Shown here: in pieces, positions 11,144 to 24,957 of the stretch | How positions within the stretch are numbered: the stretch's first letter is position 1 | Layout of the letters: each line of letters begins with the position of its first letter | Assembly: GCA_037074705.1 (NCBI GenBank) | Contig: JAYJMR010000049.1 | Coordinates: forward strand, 1-64,000 | DNA from: Zhengitettix transpicula | Lineage: Eukaryota > Arthropoda > Insecta > Orthoptera > Tetrigidae | Length of the DNA: 64,000 nt | Direction of reading: 5' to 3' | Program-made: the position numbers and the translations under genes | The notes under the pieces: model-generated | The model's input: the letters and a program-made list of their open reading frames with translations, nothing else | What the model was told of the DNA's origin: nothing | The model's database searches: none

Positions 11144-14100
11144 GAAGATTCTTGGTTGGTGAAATTCCAAACTTGTCGTCGAAACGTCGAAATATTGGGA
11201 TATATTAATTAATATTAATAGATTAAGATTTTAAAAGTGCAGGTTTGACTAATTTTTATAAAGAACGAGTCATTTATTATGAAATAAGACTTTGTTATTT
11301 GAAGATTCTTGGTTGGTGAAATTCCAAACTTGTCGTCGAAACGTCGAAATATTACGATATATTAATTATTATAATGGATTAAGATTTTAGAAGTGCAGGT
11401 TTGAGTAATTTCTATAAAGAACGAGTCATTTATTATGAATTAAGACTTTGTTATTTGAAGATTCTTGGTTGGTGAAATTCCAAACTTGTAGTCGAAACGT
11501 CGAAATATTACGGTGTATTAATTAATATTAATGGATTAAGATTTTAGAAGTGCAGGTTTGAGTAATTTTTATAAAGAACGAGTCATTTATTATGAAATAA
11601 GACTTTGTTATTTGAAGATTCTTGGTTGGTGAAATTCCAAACTTGTCGTCGAAACGTCGAAATATTACGATATATTAATTAATATCAATGGATTAAGATT
11701 TTAGAAGTGCAGGTTTGAGTAATTTTTATAAAGAACGAGTCATTTATTATGAAATAAGACTTTGTTATTTGAAGATTCTTGGTTGGTGAAATTCCAAACT
11801 TGTCGTCGAAACGTCGAAATATTACGATATATTAATTAATATTAATGGTTTAAGAATTTAGAAGTGCAGGTTTGAGTAATTTTTATAAAGAACGAGTCAT
11901 TTATTATGAAATAAGACTTTGTTATTTGAAGATTCTTGGTTGGTGAAATTCCAAACTTGTCGTCGAAACGTCGAAATATTACGATATATTAATTAATATT
12001 AATGGATTAAGATTTTAGAAGTGCAGGTTTGAGTAATTTCTATAAAGAACGAGTCATTTATTATGAAATAAGACTTTGTTATTTGAAGATTCTTGGTTGG
12101 TGAAATTCCAAACTTGTCGTCGAAACGTCGAAATATTACGATATATTAATTAATATTAATGGATTAAGATTTTAGAAGTGCAGGTTTGAGTAATTTTTAT
12201 AAAGAACGAGTCATTTATTATGAAATAAGACTTTATTATTTGAAGATTCTTGGTTAGTGAAATTCCAAACTTGTCGTCGAAACGTCGAAATATTACGATA
12301 TATTAATTAATATCAATGGATTAAGATTTTAGAAGTGCAGGTTTGAGTAATTTTTATAAAGAACGAGTCATTTATTATGAAATAAGACTTTGTTATTTGA
12401 AGATTCTTGGTTGGTGAAATTCCAAACTTGTCGTCGAAACGTCGAAATATTACGATATATTAATTAATATTAATGGTTTAAGAATTTAGAAGTGCAGGTT
12501 TGAGTAATTTTTATAAAGAACGAGTCATTTATTATGAAATAAGACTTTGTTATTTGAAGATTCTTGGTTGGTGAAATTCCAAACTTGTCGTCGAAACGTC
12601 GAAATATTACGATATATTAATTAATATTAATGGATTAAGATTTTAGAAGTGCAGGTTTGAGTAATTTCTATAAAGAACGAGTCATTTATTATGAAATAAG
12701 ACTTTGTTATTTGAAGATTCTTGGTTGGTGAAATTCCAAACTTGTCGTCGAAACGTCGAAATATTACGATATATTAATTAATATTAATGGATTAAGATTT
12801 TAGAAGTGCAGGTTTGAGTAATTTTTATAAAGAACGAGTCATTTATTATGAAATAAGACTTTATTATTTGAAGATTCTTGGTTAGTGAAATTCCAAACTT
12901 GTCGTCGAAACGTCGAAATATTACGATATATTAATTAATATCAATGGATTAAGATTTTAGAAGTGCAGGTTTGAGTAATTTTTATAAAGAACGAGTCATT
13001 TATTATGAAATAAGACTTTGTTATTTGAAGATTCTTGGTTGGTGAAATTCCAAACTTGTCGTCGAAACGTCGAAATATTACGATATATTAATTAATATTA
13101 ATAGATTAAGATTTTAGAAGTGCAGGTTTGAGTAATTTTTATAAAGAACGAGTCATTTATTATGAAATAAGACTTTGTTATTTGAAGATTCTTGGTTGGT
13201 GAAATTCCAAACTTGTCGTCGAAACGTCGAAATATTACGATATATTAATTAATATTAATGGATTAAGATTTTAGAAGTGCAGGTTTGAGTAATTTTTATA
13301 AAGAACGAGTCATTTATTATGAAATAAGACTTTGTTATTTGAAGATTCTTGGTTGGTGAAATTCCAAACTTGTCGTCGAAACGTCGAAATATTACGATAT
13401 ATTAATTAATATTAATAGATTAAGATTTTAGAAGTGCAGGTTTGACTAATTTTTAAAAAGAACGAGTCATTTATTATGAAATAAGACTTTGTTATTTGAA
13501 GATTCTTGGTTGGTGAAATTCCAAACTTGGCGTCGAAACGTCGAAATATTTTTATATATTAATTAATATTAATAGATTAAGATTTTAGAAGTGCTGGTTT
13601 GAGTAATTTTTATAAAGAACGAGTCATTTATTATGAAATAAGACTTTGTTATTTGAAGATTCTTGGTTGGTGAAATTCCAAACTTGTCGTCGAAACGTCG
13701 AAATATTACGATATATTAATTAATATTAATGGATTAAGATTTTAGAAGTGCAGGTTTGAGTAATTTTTATAAAGAACGAGTCATTTATTATGAAATAAGA
13801 CTTTGTTATTTGAAGATTCTTGGTTGGTGAAATTCCAAACTTGTCGTCGAAACGTCGAAATATTACGATATATTAATTAGTATTACTAGATTAAGATTTT
13901 AGAAGTGCTGGTTTGAGTAATTTTTATAAAGAACGAGTCACTTATTATGAAATAAGACTTTGTTATTTGAAGATTCTTGGTTGGTGAAATTCCAAACTTG
14001 TCGTCGAAGCGTCGAAATATTACGATATATTTATTAATATTAATGGATTAAGATTTTAGAAGTGCAGGTTTGAGTAATTTTTATAAAGAACGAGTCATTT

Positions 14101-15381
14101 ATTATGAAATAAGACTTTGTTATTTGAAGATTCTTGGTTGGTGAAATTCCAAACTTGTCGTCGAAACGTCGAAATATTACGATATATTAATTAATATTAA
14201 TGGAATAAGATTTTAGAAGTGCAGGTTTGAGTAATTTTTATAAAGAACGAGTCATTTATTATGAAATAAGACTTTGTTATTTGAAGATTCTTGGTTGGTG
14301 AAATTCCAAACTTGTCGTCGAAACGTCGAAATATTACGATATAGTAATTAATATTAATGGATTAAGATTTTAGAAGTGCAGGTTTGAGTAATTTTTATAA
14401 AGAACGAGTCATTTATTATGAAATAAGACTTTGTTATTTAAAGATTCTTGGTTGGTGAAATTCCAAACTTGTCGTCGAAACGTCGAAATATTACGATATA
14501 TTAATTAATATTAATGGATTAAGATTTTAGAAGTGCAGGTTTGAGTAATTTTTATAAAGAACGAGTCATTTATTATGAAATAAGACTTTGTTATTTGAAG
14601 ATTCTTGGTTGGTGAAATTCCAAACTTGTCGTCGAAACGTCGAAATATTACGATATATTAATTAATATTAATGGATTAAGATTTTAGAAGTGCAGGTTTG
14701 AGTAATTTTTATAAAGAACGAGTCATTTATTATGAAATAAGACTTTGTTATTTGAAGATTCTTGGTTGGTGAAATTCCAAACTTGTCGTCGAAACGTCGA
14801 AATATTACGATATATTAATTAATATTAATAGATTAAGATTTTAGAAGTGCAGGTTTGAGTAATTTTTATAAAGAACGAGTCATTTATTATGAAATAAGAC
14901 TTTGTTATTTGAAGATTCTTGGTTGGTGAAATTCCAAACTTGTCGTCGAAACGTCGAAATATTACGATATATTAATTAATATTAATAGATTAAGATTTTA
15001 GAAGTGCAGGTTTGACTAATTTTTAAAAAGAACGAGTCATTTATTATGAAATAAGACTTTGTTATTTGAAGATTCTTGGTTGGTGAAATTCCAAACTTGT
15101 CGTCGAAACGTCGAAATATTATGATATATTAATTAGTATTAATAGATTAAGATTTTAGAAGTGCAGGTTTGAGTAATTTTTATAAAGAACGAGTCATTTA
15201 TTATGAAATAAGACTTTGTTATTTGAAGATTCTTGGTTGGTGAAATTCCAAACTTGTCGTCGAAACGTCGAAATATTACGATATATTAATTAGTATTAAT
15301 AGATTAAGATTTTAGAAGTGCTGGTTTGAGTAATTTTTATAAAGAACGAGTCATTTATTATGAAATAAGACTTTGTTATTT
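11144..15381. repeat. Higher-order repeat copy 4, expanded to 27 units
   Basis: The D units at 11144 and 15382 are 4238 bp apart (27 units less one base). The missing base is near 11370, where the palindromic stretch reads attaattattataatgg. The excess over 21-22 units is partly explained by a tandem duplication of four units at 11771-13026. The left markers are otherwise in the usual order, with tggcgtcg near 13529, tagtattact at 13878 and the B cassette member near 15000. The cassette end differs from copies 2 and 3: the C position reads atgatat with agtattaat instead of ttgatat, and an additional agtattaat unit precedes the D unit. Confidence 0.85.
11771..13026. repeat. Tandem duplication of four units (2 x 628 bp)
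   Basis: Units at 11771, 11928, 12085 and 12242 are repeated in order at 12399, 12556, 12713 and 12870. Shared private markers are ggtttaagaattt (11847 and 12475), tttctataaag (about 12036 and 12664), ctttattattt (12231 and 12859), and ggttagtg followed by atcaatgg. In the other higher-order copies this four-unit group occurs once (4083-4710 and 8475-9102). The offset is exactly 4 x 157 bp, as expected from unequal exchange in register. Confidence 0.9.
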
Positions 15382-18300
15382 GAAGATCCTTGATTGGTGA
15401 AATTCCAAACTTGTCGTCGAAACGTCGAAATATTGGGATATATTAATTAATATTAATAGATTAAGATTTTAAAAGTGCAGGTTTGACTAATTTTTATAAA
15501 GAACGAGTCATTTATTATGAAATAAGACTTTGTTATTTGAAGATTCTTGGTTGGTGAAATTCCAAACTTGTCGTCGAAACGTCGAAATATTACGATATAT
15601 TAATTAATATTAATGGATTAAGATTTTAGAAGTGCAGGTTTGAGTAATTTCTATAAAGAACGAGTCATTTATTATGAAATAAGACTTTGTTATTTGAAGA
15701 TTCTTGGTTGGTGAAATTCCAAACTTGTAGTCGAAACGTCGAAATATTACGATATATTAATTAATATTAATGGATTAAGATTTTAGAAGTGCAGGTTTGA
15801 GTAATTTTTATAAAGAACGAGTCATTTATTATGAAATAAGACTTTGTTATTTGAAGATTCTTGGTTGGTGAAATTCCAAACTTGTCGTCGAAACGTCGAA
15901 ATATTACGATATATTAATTAATATCAATGGATTAAGATTTTAGAAGTGCAGGTTTGAGTAATTTTTATAAAGAACGAGTCATTTATTATGAAATAAGACT
16001 TTGTTATTTGAAGATTCTTGGTTGGTGAAATTCCAAACTTGTCGTCGAAACGTCGAAATATTACGATATATTAATTAATATTAATGGATTAAGAATTTAG
16101 AAGTGCAGGTTTGAGTAATTTTTATAAAGAACGAGTCATTTATTATGAAATAAGACTTTGTTATTTGAAGATTCTTGGTTGGTGAAATTCTAAACTTGTC
16201 GTCGAAACGTCGAAATATTACGATATATTAATTAATATTAATGGATTAAGATTTTAGAAGTGCAGGTTTGAGTAATTTCTATAAAGAACGAGTCATTTAT
16301 TATGAAATAAGACTTTGTTATTTGAAGATTCTTGGTTGGTGAAATTCCAAACTTGTCGTCGAAACGTCGAAATATTACGATATATTAATTAATATTATTG
16401 GATTAAGATTTTAGAAGTGCAGGTTTGAGTAATTTTTATAAAGAACGAGTCATTTATTATGAAATAAGACTTTGTTATTTGAAGATTCTTGGTTGGTGAA
16501 ATTCCAAACTTGTCGTCGAAACGTCGAAATATTACGATATATTAATTAATATTAATGGATTAAGATTTTAGAAGTGCAGGTTTGAGTAATTTTTATAAAG
16601 AACGAGTCATTTATTACGAAATAAGACTTTGTTATTTGAAGATTCTTGGTTGGTGAAATTCCAAACTTGTCGTCGAAACGTCGAAATATTACGATATATT
16701 AATTAATATTAATGGATTAAGATTTTAGAAGTGCAGGTTTGAGTAATTTTTATAAAGAACGAGTCATTTATTATGAAATAAGACTTTGTTATTTGAAGAT
16801 TCTTGGTTGGTGAAATTCCAAACTTGTCGTCGAAACGTCGAAATATTACGATATATTAATTAATATTAATAGATTAAGATTTTAGAAGTGCAGGTTTGAC
16901 TAATTTTTAAAAAGAACGAGTCATTTATTATGAAATAAGACTTTGTTATTTGAAGATTCTTGGTTGGTGAAATTCCAAACTTGGCGTCGAAACGTCGAAA
17001 TATTTTTATATATTAATTAATATTAATAGATTAAGATTTTAGAAGTGCTGGTTTGAGTAATTTTTATAAAGAACGAGTCATTTATTATGAAATAAGACTT
17101 TGTTATTTGAAGATTCTTGGTTGGTGAAATTCCAAACTTGTCGTCGAAACGTCGAAATATTACGATATATTAATTAATATTAATGGATTAAGATTTTAGA
17201 AGTGCAGGTTTGAGTAATTTTTATAAAGAACGAGTCATTTATTATGAAATAAGACTTTGTTATTTGAAGATTCTTGGTTGGTGAAATTCCAAACTTGTCG
17301 TCGAAACGTCGAAATATTACGATATATTAATTAGTATTACTAGATTAAGATTTTAGAAGTGCTGGTTTGAGTAATTTTTATAAAGAACGAGTCACTTATT
17401 ATGAAATAAGACTTTGTTATTTGAAGATTCTTGGTTGGTGAAATTCCAAACTTGTCGTCGAAACGTCGAAATATTACGATATATTAATTAATATTAATGG
17501 ATTAAAATTTTAGAAGTGCAGGTTTGAGTAATTTTTATAAAGAACGAGTCATTTATTATGAAATAAGACTTTGTTATTTGAAGATTCTTGGTTGGTGAAA
17601 TTCCAAACTTGTCGTCGAAACGTCGAAATATTACGATATATTAATTAGTATTAATAGATTAAGATTTTAGAAGTGCTGGTTTGAGTAATTTTTATAAAGA
17701 ACGAGTCATTTATTATGAAATAAGACTTTGTTATTTGAAGATTCTTGGTTGGTGAAATTCCAAACTTGTCGTCGAAACGTCGAAATATTGGGATATATTA
17801 ATTAATATTAATAGATTAAGATTTTAAAAGTGCAGGTTTGACTAATTTTTATAAAGAACGAGTCATTTATTATGAAATAAGACTTTGTTATTTGAAGATT
17901 CTTGGTTGGTGAAATTCGAAACTTGTCGTCGAAACGTCAAAATATTACGATATATTAATTAATATTAATGGATTAAGATTTTAGAAGTGCAGGTTTGAGT
18001 AATTTCTATAAAGAACGAGTCATTTATTATGAAATAAGACTTTGTTATTTGAAGATTCTTGGTTGGTGAAATTCCAAACTTGTAGTCGAAACGTCGAAAT
18101 ATTACGATATATTAATTAATATTAATGGATTAAGATTTTAGAAGTGCAGGTTTGAGTAATTTTTATAAAGAACGAGTCATTTATTATGAAATAAGACTTT
18201 GTTATTTGAAGATTCTTGGTTGGTGAAATTCCAAACTTGTCGTCGAAACGTCGAAATATTACGATATATTAATTAATATCAATGGATTAAGATTTTAGAA

Positions 18301-20091
18301 GTGCAGGTTTGAGTAATTTTTATAAAGAACGAGTCATTTATTATGAAATAAGACTTTGTTATTTGATGATTCTTGGTTGGTGAAATTCCAAACTTGTCGT
18401 CGAAACGTCGAAATATTACGATATATTAATTAATATTAATGGATTAAGAATTTAGAAGTGCAGGTTTGAGTAATTTTTATAAAGAACGAGTCATTTATTA
18501 TGAAATAAGACTTTGTTATTTGAAGATTCTTGGTTGGTGAAATTCCAAACTTGTCGTCGAAACGTCGAAATATTACGATATATTAATTAATATTAATGGA
18601 TTAAGATTTTAGAAGTGCAGGTTTGAGTAATTTCTATAAAGAACGAGTCATTTATTATGAAATAAGACTTTGTTATTTGAAGATTCTTGGTTGGTGAAAT
18701 TCCAAACTTGTCGTCGAAACGTCGAAATATTACGATATATTAATTAATATTATTGGATTAAGATTTTAGAAGTGCAGGTTTGAGTAATTTTTATAAAGAA
18801 CGAGTCATTTATTATGAAATAAGACTTTGTTATTTGAAGATTCTTGGTTAGTGAAATTCCAAACTTGTCGTCGAAACGTCGAAATATTACGATATATTAA
18901 TTAATATCAATGGATTAAGATTTTAGAAGTGCAGGTTTGAGTAATTTTTATAAAGAACGAGTCATTTATTATGAAATAAGACTTTGTTATTTGAAGATTC
19001 TTGGTTGGTGAAATTCCAAACTTGTCGTCGAAACGTCGAAATATTACGATATATTAATTAATATTAATGGATTAAGATTTTAGAAGTGCAGGTTTGAGTA
19101 ATTTTTATAAAGAACGAGTCATTTATTATGAAATAAGACTTTGTTATTTGAAGATTCTTGGTTGGTGAAATTCCAAACTTGTCGTCGAAACGTCGAAATA
19201 TTACGATATATTAATTAATATTAATAGATTAAGATTTTAGAAGTGCAGGTTTGACTAATTTTTAAAAAGAACGAGTCATTTATTATGAAATAAGACTTTG
19301 TTATTTGAAGATTCTTGGTTGGTGAAATTCCAAACTTGGCGTCGAAACGTCGAAATATTTTTATATATTAATTAATATTAATAGATTAAGATTTTAGAAG
19401 TGCTGGTTTGAGTAATTTTTATAAAGAACGAGTCATTTATTATGAAATAAGACTTTGTTATTTGAAGATTCTTGGTTGGTGAAATTCCAAACTTGTCGTC
19501 GAAACGTCGAAATATTACGATATATTAATTAATATTAATGGATTAAGATTTTAGAAGTGCAGGTTTGAGTAATTTTTATAAAGAACGAGTCATTTATTAT
19601 GAAATAAGACTTTGTTATTTGAAGATTCTTGGTTGGTGAAATTCCAAACTTGTCGTCGAAACGTCGAAATATTACGATATATTAATTAGTATTACTAGAT
19701 TAAGATTTTAGAAGTGCTGGTTTGAGTAATTTTTATAAAGAACGAGTCACTTATTATGAAATAAGACTTTGTTATTTGAAGATTCTTGGTTGGTGAAATT
19801 CCAAACTTGTCGTCGAAACGTCGAAATATTACGATATATTAATTAATATTAATGGATTAAGATTTTAGAAGTGCAGGTTTGAGTAATTTTTATAAAGAAC
19901 GAGTCATTTATTATGAAATAAGACTTTGTTATTTGAAGATTCTTGGTTGGTGAAATTCCAAACTTGTCGTCGAAACGTCGAAATATTACGATATATTAAT
20001 TAATATTAATGGAATAAGATTTTAGAAGTGCAGGTTTGAGTAATTTTTATAAAGAACGAGTCATTTATTATGAAATAAGACTTTGTTATTT
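15382..20091. repeat. Fifteen-unit higher-order repeat, two copies
   Basis: D units at 15382 and 17737 are exactly 15 x 157 = 2355 bp apart. The tagtattact marker recurs at 17332 and 19687 with the same 2355-bp spacing, as does tggcgtcg (16982 and about 19337). The first D unit has a private gatccttgattgg change near 15386. A third D unit is not found 15 units on, so the periodicity stops after two copies and gives way to a shorter one. The shortening from 21-22 units to 15 suggests deletion of part of the older higher-order repeat. Confidence 0.85.
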
Positions 20092-21975
20092 GAAGATTCT
20101 TGGTTGGTGAAATTCCAAACTTGTCGTCGAAACGTCGAAATATTACGATATATTAATTAATATTAATGGATTAAGATTTTAGAAGTGCAGGTTTGAGTAA
20201 TTTCTAAAAAGAACGAGTCATTTATTATGAAATAAGACTTTGTTATTTGAAGATTCTTGGTTGGTGAAATTCCAAACTTGTCGTCGAAACGTCGAAATAT
20301 TACGATATATTAATAAATATTAATGGATTAAGATTTTAGAAGTGCAGGTTTGAGTAATTTTTATAAAGAACGGGTCATTTATTATGAAATAAGACTTTGT
20401 TATTTGAAGATTCTTGGTTGGTGAAATTCCAAACTTGTCGTCGAAACGTCGAAATATTACGATATATTAATTAATATCAATGGATTAAGATTTTAGAAGT
20501 GCAGGTTTGAGTAATTTTTATAAAGAACGAGTCATTTATTATGAAATAAGACTTTGTTATTTGAAGATTCTTGGTTGGTGAAATTCCAAACTTGTCGTCG
20601 AAACGTCGAAATATTACGATATATTAATTAATATTAATGGATTAAGATTTTAGAAGTGCAGGTTTGAGTAATTTTTATAAAGAACGAGTCATTTATTATG
20701 AAATAAGACTTTGTTATTTGAAGATTCTTGGTTGGTGAAATTCCAAACTTGTCGTCGAAACGTCGAAATATTACGATATATTAATTAATATTAATAGATT
20801 AAGATTTTAGAAGTGCAGGTTTGACTAATTTTTAAAAAGAACGAGTCATTTATTATGAAATAAGACTTTGTTATTTGAAGATTCTTGGTTGGTGAAATTC
20901 CAAACTTGGCGTCGAAACGTCGAAATATTTTTATATATTAATTAATATTAATAGATTAAGATTTTAGAAGTGCTGGTTTGAGTAATTTTTATAAAGAACG
21001 AGTCATTTATTATGAAATAAGACTTTGTTTTTTGAAGATTCTTGGTTGGTGAAATTCCAAACTTGTCGTCGAAACGTCGAAATATTACGATATATTAATT
21101 AATATTAATGGATTAAGATTTTAGAAGTGCAGGTTTGAGTAATTTTTATAAAGAACGAGTCATTTATTATGAAATAAGACTTTGTTATTTGAAGATTCTT
21201 GGTTGGTGAAATTCCAAACTTGTCGTCGAAACGTCGAAATATTACGATATATTAATTAGTATTACTAGATTAAGATTTTAGAAGTGCTGGTTTGAGTAAT
21301 TTTTATAAAGAACGAGTCACTTATTATGAAATAAGACTTTGTTATTTGAAGATTCTTGGTTGGTGAAATTCCAAACTTGTCGTCGAAACGTCGAAATATT
21401 ACGATATATTAATTAATATTAATGGATTAAGATTTTAGAAGTGCAGGTTTGAGTAATTTTTATAAAGAACGAGTCATTTATTATGAAATAAGACTTTGTT
21501 ATTTGAAGATTCTTGGTTGGTTAAATTCCAAACTTGTCGTCGAAACGTCGAAATATTACGATATATTAATTAATATTAATGGAATAAGATTTTAGAAGTG
21601 CAGGTTTGAGTAATTTTTATAAAGAACGAGTCATTTATTATGAAATAAGACTTTGTTATTTGAAGATTCTTGGTTGGTGAAATTCCAAACTTGTCGTCGA
21701 AACGTCGAAATATTACGATATATTAATTAATATTAATGGATTAAGATTTTAGAAGTGCAGGTTTGAGTAATTTTTATAAAGAACGAGTCATTTATTATGA
21801 AATAAGACTTTGTTATTTAAAGATTCTTGGTTGGTGAAATTCCAAACTTGTCGTCGAAACGTCGAAATATTACAATATATTAATTAATATTAATGGATTA
21901 AGATTTTAGAAGTGCAGGTTTGAGTAATGTTTATAAAGAACGAGTCATTTATTATGAAATAAGACTTTGTTATTT
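18836..21975. repeat. Ten-unit higher-order repeat, two copies
   Basis: Several markers recur exactly 10 units (1570 bp) apart: atcaatgg at about 18906 and 20476, tggcgtcg at about 19338 and 20908, tagtattact at 19687 and 21257, and ggaataagat near 20011 and 21581. It overlaps the end of the 15-unit region and the start of the 29-unit duplication, so these are nested amplification events. Boundaries are approximate. Confidence 0.75.
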
Positions 21976-24957
21976 AAAGATTCTTGGTTGGTGAAATTCC
22001 AAACTTGTCGTCGAAACGTCGAAATATTACGATATATTAATTAATATTAATGGATTAAGATTTTAAAAGTGCAGGTTTGACTAATTTTTATAAAGAACGA
22101 GTCACTTATTATGAAATAAGACTTTGTTATTTGAAGATTCTTGGTTGGTGAAATTCCAAACTTGTCGTCGAAACGTCGAAATATTACGATATATTAATTA
22201 ATATTAATGGATTAAGATTTTAGAAGTGCAGGTTTGAGTAATTTTTATAAAGAACGAGTCATTTATTATGAAATAAGACTTTGTTATTTGAAGATTCTTG
22301 GTTGGTGAAATTCCAAACTTGTCGTCGAAACGTCGAAATATTACGATATATTAATTAATATTAATGGAATAAGATTTTAGAAGTGCAGGTTTGAGTAATT
22401 TTTATAAAGAACGAGTCATTTATTATGAAATAAGACTTTGTTATTTGAAGATTCTTGGTTGGTGAAATTCCAAACTTGTCGTCGAAACGTCGAAATATTA
22501 CGATATATTAATTAATATTAATGGATTAAGATTTTAGAAGTGCAGGTTTGAGTAATTTTTATAAAGAACGAGTCATTTATTATGAAATAAGACTTTGTTA
22601 TTTGAAGATTCTTGGTTGGTGAAATTCCAAACTTGTCGTCGAAACGTCGAAATATTACGATATATTAATTAATATTAATGGATTAAGATTTTAGAAGTGC
22701 AGGTTTGAGTAATTTTTATAAAGAACGAGTCATTTATTATGAAATAAGACTTTGTTATTTGAAGATTCTTGGTTGGTGAAATTCCAAACTTGTCGTCGAA
22801 ACGTCGAAATATTACGATATATTAATTAATATCAATGGATTAAGATTTTAGAAGTGCAGGTTTGAGTAATTTTTATAAAGAACGAGTCATTTATTATGAA
22901 ATAAGACTTTGTTATTTGAAGATTCTTGGTTGGTGAAATTCCAAACTTGTCGTCGAAACGTCGAAATATTACGATATATTAATTAATATTAATAGATTAA
23001 GATTTTAGAAGTGCAGGTTTGACTAATTTTTAAAAAGAACGAGTCATTTATTATGAAATAAGACTTTGTTATTTGAAGATTCTTGGTTGGTGAAATTCCA
23101 AACTTGTCGTCGAAACGTCGAAATATTTTGATATATTAATTAATATTAATAGATTAAGATTTTAGAAGTGCTGGTTTGAGTAATTTTTATAAAGAACGAG
23201 TCATTTATTATGAAATAAGACTTTGTTATTTGAAGATTCTTGGTTGGTGAAATTCCAAACTTGTCGTCGAAACGTCGAAATATTACGATATATTAATTAA
23301 TAATAATAGATTAAGATTTTAGAAGTGCAGGTTTGAGTAATTTTTATAAAGAACGAATCATTTATTATGAAATAAGACTTTGTTATTTGAAGATTCTTGG
23401 TTGGTGAAATTCCAAACTTGTCGTCGAAACGTCGAAATATTACGATATATTAATTAATATTAATGGATTAAGATTTTAGAAGTGCAGGTTTGAGTAATTT
23501 TTATAAAGAACGAGTCATTTATTATGAAATAAGACTTTGTTATTTGAAGATTCTTGGTTGGTGAAATTCCAAACTTGTCGTCGAAACGTCGAAATATTAC
23601 GATATATTAATTAATATTAATGGATTAAGATTTTAGAAGTGCAGGTTTGAGTAATTTTTATAAAGAACGAGTCATTTATTATGAAATAAGACTTTGTTAT
23701 TTGAAGATTCTTGGTTGGTGAAATTCCAAACTTGTCGTCGAAACGTCGAAATATTACGATATATTAATTAATATTAATGGATTAAGATTTTAGAAGTGCA
23801 GGTTTGAGTAATTTTTATAAAGAACGAGTCATTTATTATGAAATAAGACTTTGTTATTTGAAGATTCTTGGTTGGTGAAATTCCAAACTTGTCGTCGAAA
23901 CGTCGAAATATTACGATATATTAATTAATATTAATGGATTAAGATTTTAGAAGTGCAGGTTTGAGTAATTTTTATAAAGAACGAATCATTTATTATGAAA
24001 TAAGACTTTGTTATTTGAAGATTCTTGGTTGGTGAAATTCCAAACTTGTCGTCGAAACGTCGAAATATTATGATATATTAATTAGTATTAATAGATTAAG
24101 ATTTTAGAAGTGCTGGTTTGACTAATTTTTATAAAGAACGAGTCATTTATTATGAAATAAGACTTTGTTATTTGAAGATTCTTGGTTGGTGAAATTCCAA
24201 ACTTGTCGTCGAAACGTCGAAATATTACGATATATTAATTAATATTAATGGATTAAGATTTTAGAAGTGCAGGTTTGAGTAATTTTTATAAAGAACGAGT
24301 CATTTATTATGAAATAAGACTTTGTTATTTGAAGATTCTTGGTTGGTGAAATTCCAAACTTGTCGTCGAAACGTCGAAATATTGGGATATATTAATTAAT
24401 ATTAATAGATTAAGATTTTAGAAGTGCTGGTTTGAGTAATTTTTATAAAGAACGAATCATTTATTATGAAATAAGACTTTGTTATTTGAAGATTCTTGGT
24501 TGGTGAAATTCCAAACTTGTCGTCGAAACGTCGAAATATTACGATATATTAATTAATATTAATGGATTAAGATTTTAGAAGTGCTGGTTTGAGTAATTTT
24601 TTTAAAGAACGAGTCATTTATTATGAAATAAGATTTGTTATTTGAAGATTCTTGGTTGGTGAAATTCCAAACTTGTCGTCGAAACGTCGAAATATTACGA
24701 TATATTAATTAATATTAATGGTTTAAGATTTTAGAAGTGCAGGTTTGAGTAATTTTTATAAAGAACGAGTCATTTATTATGAAATAAGACTTTGTTATTT
24801 GAAGATTCTTGGTTGGTGAAATTCCAAACTTGTCGTCGAAACGTCGAAATATTACGATATATTAATTAATATAAATGGATTAAGATTTTAGAAGTGCAGG
24901 TTTGAGTAATTTTTATAAAGAACGAGTCATTTATTATGAAATAAGACTTTGTTATTT
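20406..24957. repeat. 29-unit duplicated block, copy 1 (4552 bp)
   Basis: Private markers in this block recur 4551-4553 bp downstream: atcaatgg at 20476, tgttttttgaag near 21026, tagtattact at 21257, ggttggttaa near 21515, tacaatat at 21871, gtaatgttt near 21926, ggaataag near 22367, taataataga near 23301, GGG at 24384, tttttttaaag near 24596 and ggtttaagat near 24720. One unit near 24633 lacks a C in the agactttg stretch, making this copy one base short of 29 x 157. Confidence 0.92.
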
